Below, one piece after another: positions 17,395 to 25,292 of a DNA stretch of 35,080 nucleotides. A program made the translations under genes and the position numbers. The notes under the pieces were generated by a model. That model ran no database searches and was not told the origin of the DNA. It saw nothing but the letters and a program-made list of their open reading frames with translations. The first letter of the stretch is position 1. The number at the start of each line of letters is the position of its first letter. Source of the DNA: Sideroxyarcus sp. (lineage in GTDB: Bacteria > Pseudomonadota > Gammaproteobacteria > Burkholderiales > Gallionellaceae); assembly GCA_030652215.1 (NCBI GenBank), contig JAUSBC010000011.1:1-35080 (forward strand), given 5' to 3'.

Positions 17395-19536
17395 ATGAGA
17401 AGCATCATCCGCATAGTCCTGAAATTCCTATTTCAGATCCTGTTCCGCGTACGCACCAAGGGCATGGACAAGGACTTCGATACCACCAAGCTGCTGGTCA
17501 TCGCCAACCATGAATCGTTTCTGGATGGTTTGCTGCTGGGCCTTTACCTGCCGTTTGACCCGGTGTTCGTGGTGCATACACAGGTGACACGCAGCTGGTT
17601 CTTCCGACTGATTCTGACCCAGGTGGACTACTTGGCAGTCGACACGGCCAGCCCGATGGCGGTCAAGAAGATCATCAAACTGGTCGAATCCGGCCGCCCG
17701 GTCGTGGTCTTCCCGGAAGGGCGCATCACGGTGACCGGTTCGCTGATGAAAGTGTATGAAGGCCCGGCCTTCGTCGCCGCCAAGACTGGCGCAACCATCT
17801 TGCCGGTGCGACTGGACGGCCCGGCACGTTCCTATTTCAGCCGCATCGTCGGCAAGACCAAGCGCAGCCTTTTCCCGCGTGTCACCATCTCCGCGATGGA
17901 GACCACGGTCATCCCGATGCCGGAAGGCGAGACCGCAAGACAGCGCCGCCGCAAGGCGGGCGATGCGATGCGCCGCCTGATGCAGAAAATGATCTTTGAA
18001 TCGCAACCCAAGCAGACGCTGTACTCCGGCTTGCTGGATATCATGGACATCTACGGCCGCAAACGCTGCGTGGTGGAGGATGCGAAGCAGATCGAGTATT
18101 CCTACGGCGACCTGCTCAAGATGACGCTGGCCCTGGGGCGCATCGCCGCCAAACACAGCAAGCCGCAAGAATGCGTGGGCATCCTGATGCCGAACGTCGC
18201 CGCGACGGTGTGCATGATGATAGGCATAGGCGCGCAAAACCGTGTGCCCGCCATGATCAACTACAAGGCCGGTACATCGGGCATGCAGGATGCCTGCACT
18301 GCGGCCAAGATAAGCACCATCTTCGCTTCGCGCGCTTTCATCGAGCAGGCCAAACTCACGGACGATATCGCCGCGATCAAGGATATCAATATCCTGTACG
18401 TTGAAGACCTGCGCCCGGCCATGAGCCTGGGGGACAAGTTGTGGGTGTTGTTTGGCATGCGCTTTCCGCGCCTGATGGAAAAGAACAGCGATCCTGCAAC
18501 AGCCGCAGTTGTGCTGTTCACTTCCGGTTCCGAAGGCAAGCCCAAGGGCGTGGTGCTGTCGCATCATGCGCTGCTGTCCAACATCGCGCAGATTCGCGCG
18601 ATCATCGATTTCTCGGCGGAAGACAAAGTGCTGAACGCGATGCCGATCTTCCATTCCTTCGGCCTCACGGGCGGCACGCTGCTGCCGATCCTCACCGGCA
18701 TGAACCTGTTCCTGTATCCCACGCCGTTGCATTACCGCGTCATTCCGGAAGTTGCCTACGACCGCAACTGCAGCGTGCTGTTCGGCACCAGCACCTTCCT
18801 CGCCAACTATGCCAAGTTCGCCAATCCCTACGACTTTTATCGCCTGCGCTATGTCGTGGCCGGTGCGGAAAAGCTTTCCGACACGGTGCGCAATCTGTGG
18901 GTGGAGAAGTTCGGCATCCGTATTCTGGAAGGTTACGGAGCAACCGAGACCGCACCCGTCATGGCTGTGAATACACCCATGGACTATCGCAGCGGCACGG
19001 TCGGCAAGTTCCTGCCGTGCCTCGAACATCGTTTGAACCCGGTGCCCGGCATCGACAAGGGCGGCATGTTGCACGTGCGCGGTCCCAACGTCATGTCCGG
19101 CTACTACCTGTTCAATAATCCCGGAGAACTGCAACCGCCCTCGTCGGAGGCGGGTGACGGCTGGTACGAAACCGGTGATGTGGTCAGCATCGATGACGAC
19201 GGTTTCGTCTCCATCGTCGGGCGTGTCAAACGCTTTGCCAAGGTGGCGGGCGAAATGGTGTCACTGGAAGTGGTGGAGAAAGTGGCATTGCAGGCGTCCC
19301 CCGGCGCGATGCACGGCGCCACAACGCAGCCCGACGGCGGACGCGGCGAAGCCATCGTGCTCTTCACCACCGATGGCGCGTTGACGCGCGATGCTCTGGT
19401 GGAATCCGCAAGGAAAATGGGCGTGTCCGAGATCACCGTGCCGCGCAAGATCCAGAAAGTGGATGCGCTGCCGTTGTTGGGTACGGGTAAAACCGATCAT
19501 GTGACTTTGAAGAAGATGGCGGAGACATTGCAATGA
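17395..19536 (+). CDS. aas: bifunctional 2-acyl-GPE acyltransferase / acyl-ACP synthetase (Aas)
   Basis: Re-acylates lysophospholipids at the inner face of the inner membrane, with fatty acids activated on acyl carrier protein. At 713 residues it matches E. coli Aas in length and domain order. A PlsC-type acyltransferase domain has H39-x4-D44 (NHESFLD) and FPEGR at 106-110. An AMP-binding synthetase domain has the P-loop TSGSEGKPKG at 376-385. The central region around HSFGLTGG and FANPYDFYRLRYVVAGAEKL closely resembles E. coli Aas from memory. A ribosome site (AAGGGAG) precedes the ATG. The stop overlaps lplT by ATGA. Confidence 0.93.
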   Translation: MRSIIRIVLKFLFQILFRVRTKGMDKDFDTTKLLVIANHESFLDGLLLGLYLPFDPVFVVHTQVTRSWFFRLILTQVDYLAVDTASPMAVKKIIKLVESGRPVVVFPEGRITVTGSLMKVYEGPAFVAAKTGATILPVRLDGPARSYFSRIVGKTKRSLFPRVTISAMETTVIPMPEGETARQRRRKAGDAMRRLMQKMIFESQPKQTLYSGLLDIMDIYGRKRCVVEDAKQIEYSYGDLLKMTLALGRIAAKHSKPQECVGILMPNVAATVCMMIGIGAQNRVPAMINYKAGTSGMQDACTAAKISTIFASRAFIEQAKLTDDIAAIKDINILYVEDLRPAMSLGDKLWVLFGMRFPRLMEKNSDPATAAVVLFTSGSEGKPKGVVLSHHALLSNIAQIRAIIDFSAEDKVLNAMPIFHSFGLTGGTLLPILTGMNLFLYPTPLHYRVIPEVAYDRNCSVLFGTSTFLANYAKFANPYDFYRLRYVVAGAEKLSDTVRNLWVEKFGIRILEGYGATETAPVMAVNTPMDYRSGTVGKFLPCLEHRLNPVPGIDKGGMLHVRGPNVMSGYYLFNNPGELQPPSSEAGDGWYETGDVVSIDDDGFVSIVGRVKRFAKVAGEMVSLEVVEKVALQASPGAMHGATTQPDGGRGEAIVLFTTDGALTRDALVESARKMGVSEITVPRKIQKVDALPLLGTGKTDHVTLKKMAETLQ

Positions 19537-20744
19537 TCGAAAGAAAAACCTTGGATATGCCGCTGCTGTCACTGGGCATGATGTCGGTGCTGGTGGCGCA
19601 GTTCCTCTCTGCGCTGGCCGACAACGCCATCCTCATCGCGGCCATCGCCATCGTCAAATCGCAGGGGCTGCCGAACCTCGTGCCGCTGCTGCAGGAATCT
19701 TTCGTCTTGCCCTTCATCTTGCTCGCGCCTTTCGTCGGTCAAATCGCGGACGGTTTCCCCAAAGGCCGCGTGATGCTGGTGGGCAATCTGATCAAACTCT
19801 CGGGTGCCATCGCCATGGTGGCAGGCGTCAACCCGCTCACCGCCTACGGACTGATAGGCATAGGTGCCGCCATGTACTCGCCCGCCAAATACGGCATTCT
19901 TGCGCAAATGTTTGGCCCTGCATTGCTGGTGCGCGCCAACGGCATGATGGAAGGCTCCACCATCGTCGCGATTCTGCTCGGCGTGATATTGGGCGGATGG
20001 CTGGCGGATCATTCGCTGCACTGGGCGTTCGTCGGCGTGATGTCGGCATATGGCCTGGCCGTAGTCGCCAACCTGTTCATCCCGCGTCTGCCCGCAGAAA
20101 ATGCCGGAGCGCATTTCCACCCGTGGCGCCTCATCAAACAATTCATGACATCGCTGGCTGTGCTGTTCAAGAATCCGGATTCGCGCTTCAGCCTGCTGGG
20201 CACCAGCGTGTTCTGGGGCAGCGGCACCACCTTGCGCCTGATGCTGTTTGCCTGGGTTCCGGCAGCCTTGTTGATCACCGATAACCAGACGCCCGCAAAT
20301 CTCATGGGAGCAGTCTCCATCGGTATCGTGCTGGGTGCGGTGGGCGCTGGTTTGTGGATTTCCTTGGACAATGTCAACCGGGCGCTTCTTGGCGGCCTGC
20401 TGCTCGGACCGTTCATCCTTGCTCTGGCCTTCATTCATGACTTGGGAATTGCCTATGCCTTGATGGTCGCCATCGGCATCTGCGGCGGTTCCTTCGTTGT
20501 TCCGCTCAACGCCTTGCTGCAAGCGCGCGGTCACGAGACTATCGGGGCGGGTAATGCGCTGGCGGTGCAAAATTTTGCGGAGAATATCGCCATGATGTTG
20601 TTCGTGGGCGGATATAGCATGGCGACTGCGGCGGGCGTATCGGTTACTGCCAGCGTCACGGTATTCGGCCTGGTCATGTTGATGGTCATTGGCTCGTTGA
20701 CGAAGCTCAGGTTCGAACGCCGAAAAAATGAGGAAGGAAACTGA
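19533..20744 (+). CDS. lplT: lysophospholipid transporter LplT
   Basis: Major-facilitator transporter that flips lysophospholipids from the outer to the inner leaflet of the inner membrane, delivering them to Aas. The 403-residue protein has about 12 hydrophobic segments and family landmarks such as VAQFLSALADNAIL, YSPAKYGIL, RFSLLGTSVFWG and GNALAVQNFAEN. It overlaps aas by ATGA. In E. coli the order is lplT then aas; here it is reversed. The pairing itself makes the assignment strong. Confidence 0.92.
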   Translation: MIERKTLDMPLLSLGMMSVLVAQFLSALADNAILIAAIAIVKSQGLPNLVPLLQESFVLPFILLAPFVGQIADGFPKGRVMLVGNLIKLSGAIAMVAGVNPLTAYGLIGIGAAMYSPAKYGILAQMFGPALLVRANGMMEGSTIVAILLGVILGGWLADHSLHWAFVGVMSAYGLAVVANLFIPRLPAENAGAHFHPWRLIKQFMTSLAVLFKNPDSRFSLLGTSVFWGSGTTLRLMLFAWVPAALLITDNQTPANLMGAVSIGIVLGAVGAGLWISLDNVNRALLGGLLLGPFILALAFIHDLGIAYALMVAIGICGGSFVVPLNALLQARGHETIGAGNALAVQNFAENIAMMLFVGGYSMATAAGVSVTASVTVFGLVMLMVIGSLTKLRFERRKNEEGN

Positions 20745-20746
20745 AA

Positions 20747-21349
20747 ATGATCAGCATCTATCAACTCAAACCGCGCTTCCAATCCATGCTGCGTCCGTTT
20801 GTTGCGAAACTGAATGAAATGGGCGTGACCGCCAATATGGTTACTCTGTTTGCAATGGCGGTTTCGTGCGCACTGGGCGCCCTGTTGCTTTGGGCGGGAA
20901 CATCCGAACTGTTCTTGCTCCTGCCCTTGTGGATGTTCTTGCGCATGGCACTCAATGCGGTGGATGGAATGCTTGCACGTGAATTCGGGCACAAATCTCC
21001 GCTTGGTGCATATTTGAATGAGTTGACCGATGTCGTTTCTGATGCGGCGCTTTACCTGCCATTCATAGCGATTTTCCCGTTCGGCTGGGCGAGTATCGCG
21101 GCAGTGATATTCCTGTCCGGTATTTCGGAAATGTCAGGTGCTCTGGCCCCGATGATTGGTGTTGAGCGCCGGTATGACGGTCCCATGGGGAAGAGTGATC
21201 GCGCTTTTGTATTTGGTTTTCTGGGATTGTGGCTTGGTATCGCCGGCAGTTTGCCGAACTGGATTTTCTGGATCATACCCATCATGGCAATCTTGATTCT
21301 GGTCAATGTGGCAAACCGTATCCGCAATGCTTTGAAGCAGCTTTCCTGA
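20747..21349 (+). CDS. CDP-alcohol phosphatidyltransferase family protein, YnbA-like
   Basis: A 200-residue membrane protein with the CDP-alcohol phosphatidyltransferase signature. In this protein the motif reads N70-xx-D73-G74-xx-A77-R78-x8-G87-xxx-N91-xxx-D95, with Asn at the first and third of the four usual Asp positions. From memory E. coli YnbA carries the same two Asn and matches elsewhere (start IYQ.KP.FQS.LRP; GKSDRA.IFG), so this is the YnbA branch and not PgsA or PssA. It starts 2 bases after lplT with a GGAAGGAAA-type leader, so it belongs to the aas operon. The alcohol acceptor is unknown. Confidence 0.88.
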   Translation: MISIYQLKPRFQSMLRPFVAKLNEMGVTANMVTLFAMAVSCALGALLLWAGTSELFLLLPLWMFLRMALNAVDGMLAREFGHKSPLGAYLNELTDVVSDAALYLPFIAIFPFGWASIAAVIFLSGISEMSGALAPMIGVERRYDGPMGKSDRAFVFGFLGLWLGIAGSLPNWIFWIIPIMAILILVNVANRIRNALKQLS

Positions 21350-21371
21350 TCAGCTCCTGCATTTTGGTTTA

Positions 21372-22103
21372 CTAGAACTTCTCTTCCTCACCCAGATACC
21401 GCCACTGCCCCACCGGCAGATCGCCCAGTTTCACTTTTCCGATTCGCACGCGTTTCAACGCGGTGACCTTCAATCCCACCATTTCGCACATGCGGCGGAT
21501 TTGGCGCTTTTTGCCTTCGTTGAGGATGAAGCGCAACTGGTCGTCGTTCAGCCAGCTCACTTTGGCGGGTTTGAGTTTTTTGCCGTCCAGCGACAGGCCG
21601 TGGTTGAGCAGGTTTAATCCGTTGCCGACGAGTTTGCCCTGCACGCGCACCAGATATTCTTTTTCGATGGGCGAATCTTCGCCGATGAGTTGTTTGGCGA
21701 TGCGGCCGTCCTGGGTGAGTACCAGCAAGCCGGTCGAGTCGATATCCAATCTTCCGGCGGGGGCTAGGCCCAGCATCTGGCTGCGGAAGAATTTTTGCGG
21801 CGATTTATCCTGTTCCCAGCGCGTTCCGGCTTCGATTAGCAGTATGGCCGGTTTGTGGCCTTCCTCGGCTTGTCCGGAGACGTAGCCCACCGATTTGTTC
21901 AGCAGGATGGTGACGCGTCCCTGTTGCTTGGCCTGAGCGGCTTTTTCCAGCGTGATTTTCTGCGACGGCAAGATTTTGGTGCCGAGTTCACTGACGGTTT
22001 CGCCGTCCACTTTGACCCAGCCTTTGGCGATGTAATCGTCCGCTTCGCGACGCGAGCAGAGTCCTTGTTCGGACATTAATTTAGATAAGCGTATTTTTTC
22101 CAT
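21372..22103 (-). CDS. RsuA/RluB/E/F-family rRNA pseudouridine synthase (RluF-like)
   Basis: Converts a uridine in rRNA to pseudouridine. An S4 RNA-binding domain occupies the first 60 or so residues ([18 protein letters not shown]), followed by the catalytic domain with the active-site Asp in [14 protein letters not shown] and the C-terminal [11 protein letters not shown] motif. I prefer ATG at 22103 (243 residues); an in-frame TTG two codons earlier overlaps the marC stop. E. coli RluF (23S U2604) is the closest sequence I can recall, but the exact target base is not established here. It sits downstream of marC with a 2-base gap and converges on the CDP-alcohol phosphatidyltransferase gene. 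Confidence 0.9.
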   Translation of the reverse strand: MEKIRLSKLMSEQGLCSRREADDYIAKGWVKVDGETVSELGTKILPSQKITLEKAAQAKQQGRVTILLNKSVGYVSGQAEEGHKPAILLIEAGTRWEQDKSPQKFFRSQMLGLAPAGRLDIDSTGLLVLTQDGRIAKQLIGEDSPIEKEYLVRVQGKLVGNGLNLLNHGLSLDGKKLKPAKVSWLNDDQLRFILNEGKKRQIRRMCEMVGLKVTALKRVRIGKVKLGDLPVGQWRYLGEEEKF

Positions 22104-22105
22104 GA

Positions 22106-22729
22106 TCAACCCAATGCGGGAAACAGGCCGCGCAGCCCTCCCGCGATAAATTCAACCGCGATAGCGGCAAGTAGCAAACCCATCATGCGCGTGACGATGT
22201 TGCTGCCGATTTTGCCCAGGCGTCGTGAGACCCACGGGGCGATGAGAAAAGTGATCCAGACGATGAGGCTCAGGAGCATGAGCACCAGCGTCATTGCGCC
22301 GTAGTGTCCCACGGTGTCGCCCCGGTGCGCGTGGAGAATGACCGTGCTGATCGCGCCGGGCCCCGCCAGCAGCGGGGTGGATAGCGGCACGATGGCGATT
22401 GATGGCGTCGCATCGCTGTCCAAGTCGTCCGTAATGGGATGTGCTTTGTCGCCGATGAGCATGTTGATGGACATCAGCAGCAGCAGGATGCCGCCTGCGG
22501 TGCGGAAAGAATGGATGCTGATGCCGAAGAATTCCAGTATCGCCTCGCCCAGCAGCAGGGCGGCGAGCAGGATCGCCAGCACCGCCAGCGAAGCGATGAG
22601 TCCCACGCGTTCGCGCTTTTGCGCTGTCATGCCGGCGGTGAACGCGATGATGATGGGGATGATGCCGAACGGATCGATGATCGCGAACAGGCTGATGAAG
22701 ATTTTGGTGTATTCGGTAAAGTCGAGCAT
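22106..22729 (-). CDS. MarC-family integral membrane protein
   Basis: A 207-residue protein with about six hydrophobic segments, beginning in the family style ([23 protein letters not shown]). A central [10 protein letters not shown] stretch and a C-terminal [18 protein letters not shown] segment also fit MarC/UPF0056 inner-membrane proteins. Function is unknown; the older link to multiple antibiotic resistance has not held up for E. coli MarC. It starts 9 bases after the cyclic-nucleotide-binding gene with an AAGAAGA ribosome site. Confidence 0.9.
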   Translation of the reverse strand: MLDFTEYTKIFISLFAIIDPFGIIPIIIAFTAGMTAQKRERVGLIASLAVLAILLAALLLGEAILEFFGISIHSFRTAGGILLLLMSINMLIGDKAHPITDDLDSDATPSIAIVPLSTPLLAGPGAISTVILHAHRGDTVGHYGAMTLVLMLLSLIVWITFLIAPWVSRRLGKIGSNIVTRMMGLLLAAIAVEFIAGGLRGLFPALG

Positions 22730-22738
22730 GCTGTCTTC

Positions 22739-23212
22739 TTAAACGAGGTGGTCGACAAGTTGCCCCACAGCCATGCGCAGGCGGCGCGACAGGCTGACGG
22801 CAATGGCGCGGATGATGCGGGCGGCGATGCGCGGGTGTTCTTCCAGCATTTTGTCCAGCGCCTCCTTGGAAAGTGTCAGCAGCACGCTGTCTTCCGCCGC
22901 CTTGCAAGTGGCGGAGCGCCGTTCGCCGTCCAGCACCGCCATTTCGCCGAAGGCGCGGCCTTGTCCCAGCGTGGCGACTTCCACCAGTTCATTGTTCATG
23001 TTGGCCTTGAGCACGGAAATGCTGCCGGAATGCACAACGCACATGAAGGCGCCGATGTCGCCTTCGTCAAAAACGTCTTCGTCCTGCCCGATTTTGTTCA
23101 CGCCGAAATAGTGCGCGGCCGCGCGCAGTTCAGCCGGAGAGAGGTGGCTGAACAAGTCGCTGTCGACCAGCATGGAGCTGATCTCTTCGAGCAAGGCGGA
23201 ATGGCTGGACAT
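22739..23212 (-). CDS. stand-alone cyclic nucleotide-binding domain protein
   Basis: A 157-residue protein made almost wholly of one Crp/cNMP-binding fold. The phosphate-binding cassette is recognisable (FGEMAVLDGERRSA, with E90 and R99). No helix-turn-helix follows: the C-terminus is one amphipathic helix, so it is not a Crp-type regulator. It may bind cAMP, c-di-GMP or another ligand and signal by protein contact. A membrane diguanylate cyclase gene lies 2 kb away, which is suggestive only. It heads the marC-rlu strand and is divergent from lnt. Confidence 0.85.
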   Translation of the reverse strand: MSSHSALLEEISSMLVDSDLFSHLSPAELRAAAHYFGVNKIGQDEDVFDEGDIGAFMCVVHSGSISVLKANMNNELVEVATLGQGRAFGEMAVLDGERRSATCKAAEDSVLLTLSKEALDKMLEEHPRIAARIIRAIAVSLSRRLRMAVGQLVDHLV

Positions 23213-23256
23213 GATGCGAGTCGGGGTTACGGTGACGTGCGGCGGAAGTTACACCG

Positions 23257-23262
23257 TATAAT
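23257..23262 (+). promoter_or_regulatory. candidate -10 box upstream of lnt
   Basis: Perfect TATAAT in the 79-base divergent gap between the cyclic-nucleotide-binding gene and lnt. No clear -35 partner is visible (GTGACG at 19-base spacing is the nearest). If used, the lnt leader from the GTG at 23292 would be about 23 nt. Confidence 0.4.
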
Positions 23263-23291
23263 CTGGCGAATCAACTTAATTGCCACTATCC

Positions 23292-24815
23292 GTGAACAGA
23301 CTCATCGCCTCGCCCTACTTAATAGCCTTCATCGCGGGCGTGGTTGCCGTCTTCGGCTTCGCCCCGTTCGGCCTCTTCCCCTTGCCCGTCCTGTCGCTCG
23401 CCATCCTGTTCTGGCTGTGGAGCCGCGCCGAACGCCCCGCGCGGGCCGCCTGGCTGGGCTTCGCCTTCGGCATGGGGCTGTTCTGTGCCGGTATCGGCTG
23501 GATCTATGTTGCATTACATATATATGGGTATATGCATCCCGTCCTGGCGGGGCTGGCGACGGCGGCATTTGCGGCGGTGAACGCCACTCTGCCTGCGTTG
23601 GCGGGGTATGTGCAGGGCAGGGCAAAGGCAACACCGAATGTTCGCTTTTTGCTGGCCATGCCTGCCATCTGGACACTCGCCGAATGGCTGCGCGGCCTGC
23701 TGTTCACCGGCTTCCCCTGGCTTTCCGTCGGCTACTCGCAAGTGCCGGATAGTCCGCTGGCGGGCTATGCACCGCTGCTCGGTGTCTTTGGCGTGTCACT
23801 TACCGTGGCAGTGAGTGCAGGCTTGTTGCTGGTGTTGTGGAATTCGCGCTGGAGCAAACCTGGCAAGGTCGCGTTGGGAGCGTTGCTGGTGCTGTGTGCA
23901 ATCGGCGCGGCGTTGCGCGGCATCGAATGGACGCAGCCGCAAGGCGAGCCGCTCAAGGTTAGTCTGCTGCAAGGCAACATCGCCCAGGACGTCAAATTCT
24001 CCGAAGACGTGCTGATCGGCACCCTGGAAACCTATCGCCGGCTCGCACAAAGCAGCGATGCGCGACTCATCGTCATGCCTGAGACCGCGCTGCCGCTGCT
24101 GCGCGAGAACGTGCCGGATTCCTACCAGAGCATCCTGCGCGACCATGTGCGCAAGAACGGCGGCGACATCCTCATCGGCGCGTTCGAGAAGGAAGACGGC
24201 AACTACTACAACAGCGTCTATTCGCTAGGCAGCGCCGAGAGCCAGCACTACCGCAAGAACCACCTCGTTCCCTTCGGCGAATTCATCCCGCTGCGTCCCG
24301 TGCTCGGCTGGGTCATCAACGAAGTGCTGCAAATCCCGATGGGCGACCAGACCAGCGGCGGCGCGCACCAGCCGCCGCTCGAAGTCGCCGGGCAAAAGGT
24401 CGCGGTGAACATCTGCTACGAAGACGCCTTCGGCGAAGAAATCATCCGTGCACTGCCGCAAGCCACGTTGCTGGTCAACGTCACCAACGACGCCTGGTAC
24501 GGCGAATCGCACGCTGCCATGCAGCACAACCAGTTGTCGCAGATGCGCGCGCTGGAAACGGGTCGCATGATGTTGCGCGCGACCAATACTGGCGTGACTT
24601 CCGTCATCGGCGTGGATGGACGGATTCAGGCCATGTTGCCGCAGTTTGAGGAGGGGGTGCTGACGGCGAGTGTTCAGGGGTATGCGGGGAGGACGCCTTA
24701 TGTTTGGTGGGGGAATGGGGGGATACTGGTATTGATAATTTTGATGCTGGGCGTTGCGTGGAAGCTGCGCTACTCCTCCCCTGATAAGGGGAGGTCGGGA
24801 GGGGTTGGTTTGTAG
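23292..24815 (+). CDS. lnt: apolipoprotein N-acyltransferase
   Basis: Adds the third acyl chain to the N-terminal Cys of lipoproteins in the inner membrane. N-terminal hydrophobic segments precede a periplasmic nitrilase-type domain whose triad is intact: Glu264 ([10 protein letters not shown]), Lys322 ([12 protein letters not shown]) and Cys375 (NICYEDAF), numbered from the GTG at 23292. A TTG four codons upstream is an alternative start; neither has a clear ribosome site. At 507 residues it matches the E. coli enzyme. The last codons, after the final membrane segment (about positions 24772-24815), lie inside a dispersed palindromic repeat, so the tail [12 protein letters not shown] is probably not ancestral. 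Confidence 0.93.
   Translation: MNRLIASPYLIAFIAGVVAVFGFAPFGLFPLPVLSLAILFWLWSRAERPARAAWLGFAFGMGLFCAGIGWIYVALHIYGYMHPVLAGLATAAFAAVNATLPALAGYVQGRAKATPNVRFLLAMPAIWTLAEWLRGLLFTGFPWLSVGYSQVPDSPLAGYAPLLGVFGVSLTVAVSAGLLLVLWNSRWSKPGKVALGALLVLCAIGAALRGIEWTQPQGEPLKVSLLQGNIAQDVKFSEDVLIGTLETYRRLAQSSDARLIVMPETALPLLRENVPDSYQSILRDHVRKNGGDILIGAFEKEDGNYYNSVYSLGSAESQHYRKNHLVPFGEFIPLRPVLGWVINEVLQIPMGDQTSGGAHQPPLEVAGQKVAVNICYEDAFGEEIIRALPQATLLVNVTNDAWYGESHAAMQHNQLSQMRALETGRMMLRATNTGVTSVIGVDGRIQAMLPQFEEGVLTASVQGYAGRTPYVWWGNGGILVLIILMLGVAWKLRYSSPDKGRSGGVGL
24772..24808. repeat. dispersed palindromic repeat overlapping the lnt 3' end
   Basis: Stem CCTCCCC (24775-24781) pairs with GGGGAGG (24788-24794) around loop TGATAA, then TCGGGAGGGGTTGG. 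This sort of sequence is common as an interspersed element in proteobacterial genomes. It lies within the lnt reading frame and supplies its final codons. Confidence 0.6.
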
Positions 24816-24854
24816 GTATTTGCATTGAGCTAAACCAGCACCGTATGGGTTGGC

Positions 24855-24887
24855 GCGTAGGGTGGGCACGCTTCTGTGCCCACGCGG
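24855..24887. repeat. GGGTGGGCAC-type palindromic repeat
   Basis: Perfect 8-bp inverted repeat GTGGGCAC (24862-24869) and GTGCCCAC (24876-24883) with a 6-base loop, flanked by GCGTAGG and GCGG. It matches a repeat type I recognise from many bacterial intergenic regions. Confidence 0.6.
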
Positions 24888-24910
24888 AAATTGAAGTCAA
24901 TAAATCATGC

Positions 24911-24957
24911 AGCACGCCGCTTTGCGGCGACCCTTCGACAAGCTCAGGGCGAACGGT
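24911..24957. repeat. CTTCGACAAGCTCAGG-type dispersed repeat
   Basis: A small hairpin GCCGC-TTT-GCGGC (24916-24928) is followed by CCCTTCGACAAGCTCAGG and GCGAACGGT, a very common interspersed intergenic sequence in proteobacteria. It ends about 20 bases before the GIY-YIG gene. Confidence 0.6.
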
Positions 24958-24976
24958 CATTAGGTTATTCACACAA

Positions 24977-25231
24977 ATGAAATCACAAAACACCTCCTGG
25001 ACCTGCTACCTCCTCCAATGCGCCGACACCACCCTCTACTGCGGCATCACCAACTCCCTCGACAAACGCCTCGCCGCCCATAACGCCGGCGAAGGCGCCA
25101 AGTACACCCGCAGCCGCACTCCGGTGAAACTGGTGTATCAGGAGACTTGCGCAGACAGGTCGGCAGCGTCGAAACGCGAGCGCGAGATCAAGGCCATGCC
25201 GCGCGCGGCCAAGCTTGCGCTGTTTTGCTGA
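24977..25231 (+). CDS. GIY-YIG nuclease superfamily protein (UPF0213/YhbQ-like)
   Basis: An 84-residue single-domain GIY-YIG protein. The two strand motifs appear as YLLQC and YCGIT (Gly before Ile/Thr), followed by [17 protein letters not shown] with the conserved Arg and His, then a KREREIK helix. This is the compact YhbQ/UPF0213 form. Its cellular role is unresolved, with DNA repair or end-processing often suggested. I place the start at ATG 24977; the open frame extends upstream only through repeat DNA. It stands between lnt and the diguanylate cyclase and is not part of the conserved neighbourhood. Confidence 0.88.
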   Translation: MKSQNTSWTCYLLQCADTTLYCGITNSLDKRLAAHNAGEGAKYTRSRTPVKLVYQETCADRSAASKREREIKAMPRAAKLALFC

Positions 25232-25256
25232 AGCGTTGCACAGACGGGGGCATTGC

Positions 25257-25284
25257 TTGACTTGAAAGGGGCGCGCTGTATAGT
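25257..25284 (+). promoter_or_regulatory. promoter for the diguanylate cyclase gene
   Basis: TTGACT (25257-25262) and TATAGT (25279-25284) are separated by 16 bases. The expected transcription start, about 7 bases on, is at 25290-25292, right before the ATG at 25293. Confidence 0.65.
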
Positions 25285-25292
25285 CAACCGCC

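Noticed and set aside
22104-22109. TTG start for the pseudouridine synthase at 22109
   Set aside because: An ATG two codons later is a better initiator and fits the family N-terminus, although coupling to the marC stop could make TTG usable.
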